Positions 59,892 through 64,000 of a stretch of 64,000 nt of DNA are shown piece after piece (position 1 is the first letter of the stretch; every line of letters begins with the position of its first letter). The notes under the pieces are model-generated. The model had not been told where the DNA came from. It ran no database searches and saw only the letters and a list, made by a program, of their open reading frames with translations. A program made the translations under genes and the position numbers. The stretch is from Mytilisepta virgata (taxonomy: Eukaryota; Mollusca; Bivalvia; Mytilida; Mytilidae): positions 11,318,501 to 11,382,500 of the forward strand of contig CM051520.1 of NCBI GenBank assembly GCA_028015205.1, read 5' to 3'.

Positions 59892-60360
59892 AAAAATTTA
59901 ATAATAATTGGATTGTAAATATAGCGCCTTTTATCTTTCTCTTTCTCATACATGTGCAATGATAGAAAAGACAAAATTTTAAAATGAGGGTCATATCTTT
60001 AGAAACTGCCTCCTAAATATAATTTGTGACATGCATGGTTTACCGAAATTAGTATAAATAAGTATATCTAATTTTCAAAATTTTGTTATGATAGATTTTT
60101 TTCCCCAACAAAATTCTATATAGTTTAAAAAAATTTTTTAATGCTGGAGCACCCTATACTCGCCAAATAATATGGTCGATTAGAAAGCACTTTGTACATG
60201 ACAAAGCTAGGTTTTTTAAAATGATAATCAAACGAAAATGTTTGGGAGATGCAACACAAAAAAAGCCAAAACGTCACACCCATTGGACCTCTGGATGAGC
60301 TACTGATAAGATTTTATTAAATTACAATAATTTTTGGGGTATATTTATACAGCGTTCATC
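59892..60360. other. Region upstream of the LRRC14-like gene
   Basis: AT-rich. A possible acceptor TTATACAG at about 60352 sits eight bases before the first ATG, so a 5' UTR exon may lie in this stretch. No other feature. Confidence 0.4.
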
Positions 60361-62584
60361 ATGGGCGTGGTTGACGTAATGGATGATATAGACTATCTGA
60401 CGGTTAAATTCAACGCCGAAGAAGTCGAGGACTGTCATCCGCTACGCCTGGTGGAGTCACATTTTGTGTATAACCTTTACAGAGACGAAGATGGTCATCT
60501 TAATTATCACCGAAGTTCGGATGGCGATCCTATATGCACACCAAGGTAATTACGGTGTTAAAATGTTGAATTCTGAGTTTGTCACATTTATAACTAGATG
60601 GAATCAGACAATCATTATTTGCACCAATTTTTGAGGATTTTAAAAACTTATTGCACATCCACATACAGTGTTTGACAATACTGTATACAAATAAAATGCC
60701 AAAGAGGCGTTTAGGTTAAAAGCTTGAATTCACAATTTTCGAAATTCGACGGCTACCGAATTGTGAATCTACATAAAGTGTATGAAAATATTGTATAGAA
60801 TTAAAATGCATGAAGTTTGAAATGAAAGAGGAGTTTAGGTCACAAGGAAAGTGTGACGTACGGACCGAAGGACGGTGATATCAATTTACCGGAACTTATT
60901 CGAAAGTGTTGGAATAACAACTCCTTATTTTTTTCCGAATCATACGTTAAAGCTGATACTATCGATAATTTCTGAATAAATATTTTTTTTATTTTGGAAG
61001 ATATCAGTTCGAATTTTGTACCTTAGCTAATGAATGCAGAGTTCCGAGTATATTACCAGACTACTACTTGCTGCAGTTCGGTAATGGCTGCTTGTTAAAT
61101 TAAAATGTGCAAAATGTTTTCAGCAGTAAAATGACTTGCGCTTATTTGAGTCAGTATGTCACTCTTCCAGTCTATGGTCATAGCGGCATTCAAGCAACTC
61201 ACCCAAGAATGTTCGAGACATAGATATGTAGCACTTAGTTCCCCAGCAAGTTGTGTTGGGCTTACATTTGCTGTCCCGCTTAACCCCGGTTAGAAATTTG
61301 TACCATACCATTTTGATGATTTTCTGCTTTCTACGGTTTTGTGATCAAATATTTGGCCTATGGAGTCGATGCAAACGTTGCTTCTTGTACGTACAGGTTT
61401 TTGTCCATCCTCCCAAGTCAGGGTTTTGTATCCACGTTGATTCATACAAACCCCTGACATCACACATTCATATTTTACGGGTCGGAAGTGAACAATTTTC
61501 ATTGGTTACTTTTCTAGGTCAAAAGAAAATCCATTTGCGTCGTAGGTAGATTTTTCTAGGTCACACACCTGGCGGCGATATGTTCGACCCGCAAAATATG
61601 AATGTGTGATGTCAGGGCTTTGTAGGAACAAACGTGGATACAAAACCCCGAGTTGGGAGGCTGGTTTTTGTCTGACTAATTGTCAGGTTCTGAAAAAAAA
61701 TATTAAAAAATCGAATCATTTTGTTGATATTAATATAAAAATGACATTTTCTTAAATTTTTAGGCTACTGTCACAGCTATGTATGTACGAACTAGTTTGT
61801 GATGCTAAGCATATTTTATCATTTGATGTGGATGCTATTCCGGCCGATTTGTATCCGAGGCTGTTATCGGAGGCAATATTACAAAGAGAGCTACAGTCTA
61901 TTGATTTCTTAGTCTCCACGTGGCCAGATTCCATACTTGACCTACAGAGTGTGATGCCTAAAGAAAACTTGAATGAACCGGATCTCTTAACAGCACCGAT
62001 TGAAGGGCATGATGGGATAACTTTCTTAGATTGTATTATGTGTGGTCTTCTTAGACAAAAACAATCGTCGAGGCTTAGAATTGTGAATTTGTGTGGATTT
62101 AAGCATGGTATGTTACCGAAATGAAAATAACAATTGTTTTGTTGTTTGAGGGATTAATTCCATTTTAATGCTTTATAAAGTTATCCATCATGGTTGGATG
62201 TAGTCTCATTCACGTTTACCCCATATCTTCTAAGAATAAATAAATATTTTATACGCTCAGTCAAACGGTTAATATAACCCTTTTTCACCAACTGTGGTTA
62301 AGTCAGATAGTCTTCAGTTTTACAGTATGACAATACCTACATCCTCTAATCTAGTAACGTTTTTGTAATTTATTGAAACAACAAACAGATGAAAGTGAAA
62401 TATAAATTTTATGTTTAGTTGTCGTTCAGAAGAATGCGGTGTTTTTTGTTTGTTTTTGTTTTTAATATTTTGCATTTTTCAGACAGAAAATTATGTCGGG
62501 AAATATTCCGTCTGCCGATACTGTGGATGTCACCTGAAGACAGACACGTGGACAAATTTCATCCGATTTTAACACGGACATTAG
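60361..62584 (+). CDS. PRAME/LRRC14-like leucine-rich-repeat protein, 5' part, runs off window
   Basis: Exons are 60361-60545 (donor GTAATT, phase 2), 61764-62107 (acceptor TTTTTAG, donor GTATGT, phase 1) and 62483-62584 (acceptor TTTTTCAG, donor GTAACA). Together they encode ~210 residues without stops, and more exons must follow beyond the window or in the last 1.4 kb. The IPADLYPRLLSEAILQRELQ and FLVSTWPDSILDLQS parts, then LDCIMCGLLRQ and LRIVNLCGFKHDRKLCR, follow the N-terminal pattern of the LRRC14/PRAME family (helical region before the leucine-rich repeats; 'LxxLLxxA', 'LVxTWP', 'LxxLDLxG'). In vertebrates LRRC14 acts in NF-kB control and related PRAME proteins are cullin-2 substrate receptors; the role here is unknown. 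The acidic N-terminal exon (MGVVDVMDDIDYLTV) is not part of that family's core. Confidence 0.7.
60660..60880 (-). repeat. Relic repeat in intron 1 of the LRRC14-like gene
   Basis: Twice-repeated 'ccacatacagtgtttgacaatactgtat' / 'ctacataaagtgtatgaaaatattgtat' phrases at ~120 bases' spacing end in a decayed GACGG-type microsatellite. Related to 55830-55950. Confidence 0.55.
61396..61672. mobile_element. MITE, copy 2, with 10-bp TSD
   Basis: The body 61406-61662 begins CATCCTCCCAAGTCAGGGTT and ends with the inverse. GGTTTTTGTC is duplicated at 61396-61405 and 61663-61672. Inside, 'acatcacacattcatatttt' and its inverse form a second inverted pair. A 9-10-base duplication points to a Mutator-like or related transposase supplied elsewhere. 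Confidence 0.85.
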
Positions 62585-64000
62585 GTAACAATTAATTTGT
62601 ATAAGCACATTTAAAAAAAATGAAAATAAGTAGAAGCGATCGCGTTATGGTCCTAAGGGCTAAAAGAATAATATAATGGTTAACATGGAAGGTCAGGAAT
62701 GATCAACGAAATGGACATACAGTGCATCAAATTTATTTCGGTATTTTGTGATACGTTTTATCAATACATAAACACCATCCCAACACAGTCTTTTATCTGA
62801 AACAAGAAAAAAACATAGAATCAACAGACAGTCAGGATAGTCTGACTTGGTACAGACACTTATCAATGCTGCTGTTAAATATCGGCCTAAGAATCCTAAA
62901 GCGATAAAACAGTCCATAAGATCGAATCTTAATGCAAGACAACTCACGAGAGTGCAACACAGCAGGCTAATTAATACCACAAGAATACATGTATTACAAA
63001 AAGAACAAAAACATATAATGAACTAAAGAGAATTAGAACAAGACAGCAAAAAATTAGAGCACGAGCAGTCTGAAATCTCCTAAAACACGGGAGTGACATC
63101 AGGTGCTAAGGATGTCCTGCTCTTTTATTGGTACCCGTCACATTGCCAGTGAATAACATCCGGTGAAGTTTTAAGTCCGATGACTTGTAAATTCCAGGAT
63201 TAACACATCTTACAAGCTTATGCGACAGGAGCCTCTCTCTGTCGACATAGTACACCTATATGTCATATGCGCGGCAGTAACGAATTAACAATGAAATGTA
63301 CAAACCATAGACTGGATACCTTTGTATGTGTCTGTGTGTCTATGGTCTCTTTATTTTAAAGTTCATTTTGATAGATGGGATATATTTAATCCTTAAAGTT
63401 AGGATTATTAAGTGACAAAACATCATCTGTATAGTGGAAACTGAAACCAAAGGAATTATTTTCTCCGTGGTACCCCATGTTAAATCTTCTATACGAAGAT
63501 AGATTAGCCGAAAGCGGTACAGTTTGTCCCTATTGGAATTTCGACCGACTGTTGAAATCCTGCCCTCCAAATAAATATGTTGATGAGAAATTCTAGCATT
63601 TTAATAGAGTAATTTTGAATAGAATCACTGTATTTTTGATAAATTAAGCCTTTTCTTTACATAATACCAGATGGGCATTACTTTGTATTCCTTGTTTAGT
63701 CAAGAAACATTGCTGAATTAGATCAAGAAAAACAAATCATGTAGAAAATACAGCGTAGAAAAATCACAAGTTTTTACACTATTGCAATAGGTAATGTTAT
63801 TTATTAAAACAAAAACTTACGAGTCGTAATTCGACGAAATGTACACATCTCGTGCATTAAAATTGCAATAATGGAATATTCTTATATTTGATGTGATTGC
63901 TTGCTCATAATATTTGGCTTTTAAAAGTGTAAACCATAAGAATAGTTGGGGACAACGAACAAAAAATTAAAAAAAAAAACGCCTTTGTCTTTTAAAAAAT
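62585..64000. other. Intron of the LRRC14-like gene or intergenic, to window edge
   Basis: AT-rich. A 95-codon minus-strand frame (62693-62980) with hydrophobic and Cys-rich content has no start context or domain that I recognise. No further LRR exon could be found with confidence. Confidence 0.4.

Noticed and set aside
62693..62980. 95-codon hydrophobic minus-strand ORF
   Set aside because: No recognisable family, and it probably lies inside an intron of the LRRC14-like gene; hydrophobicity follows from T-rich sequence.

Overview
This window looks like nuclear DNA of a bivalve mollusc, most likely a marine mussel (Mytilidae). The genes have introns, the sequence is AT-rich, complement-C1q-domain genes are clustered, and non-coding mobile elements with ~160-bp internal tandem modules are abundant. 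No bacterial features are present. The lineage is inferred; nothing in the window names the species.

Layout: (1) 1-2.4 kb holds repeat relics, then a small intact ORF for a 68-residue one-membrane-segment protein (2426-2632). (2) 3.0-29.1 kb is one plus-strand gene, the mitochondrial A-kinase anchor protein AKAP1, in eight coding exons. I rebuilt them to a 733-residue product: N-terminal membrane anchor, long acidic/serine-rich linker, KH domain, Tudor domain. Its introns hold nearly every repeat class in the window: nested hairpin-headed elements, tRNA-derived SINEs, a reverse-transcriptase relic, minisatellites, an intact Tc1 transposon, and a ~3.7-kb, 38-bp satellite grown from inside a SINE. 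(3) 29.1-40 kb is intergenic (possibly AKAP1 3' UTR at first), with one SINE and one complete hairpin-headed element. (4) 40-45 kb is a repeat block: a ~41-bp satellite carrying two copies of a fourth hairpin-headed family, then a fold-back element and a small MITE. (5) 46.9-58.4 kb is a minus-strand C1q-domain cluster: two apparently intact two-exon genes and two broken C1q exons. It also contains a perfect 88-bp-arm palindrome. (6) 60.4 kb to the right edge holds the first exons of a PRAME/LRRC14-like leucine-rich-repeat gene that runs off the window.

The most interesting signal is a group of non-autonomous elements, here called F1-F4. Each starts after a T run with a ~30-bp hairpin, then a CpG-containing microsatellite, then ~160-bp tandem modules. 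In three of the four families the tail carries an inverted copy of the hairpin arm; F3 and F4 end in CTCTTGTT. Two empty/filled site comparisons inside this window show insertion without target-site duplication, which argues for a Helitron/Helentron-like mechanism (compare bivalve 'pearl' elements). The second is a SINE whose tRNA-like region has expanded into ~98 copies of a 38-bp unit inside an AKAP1 intron.
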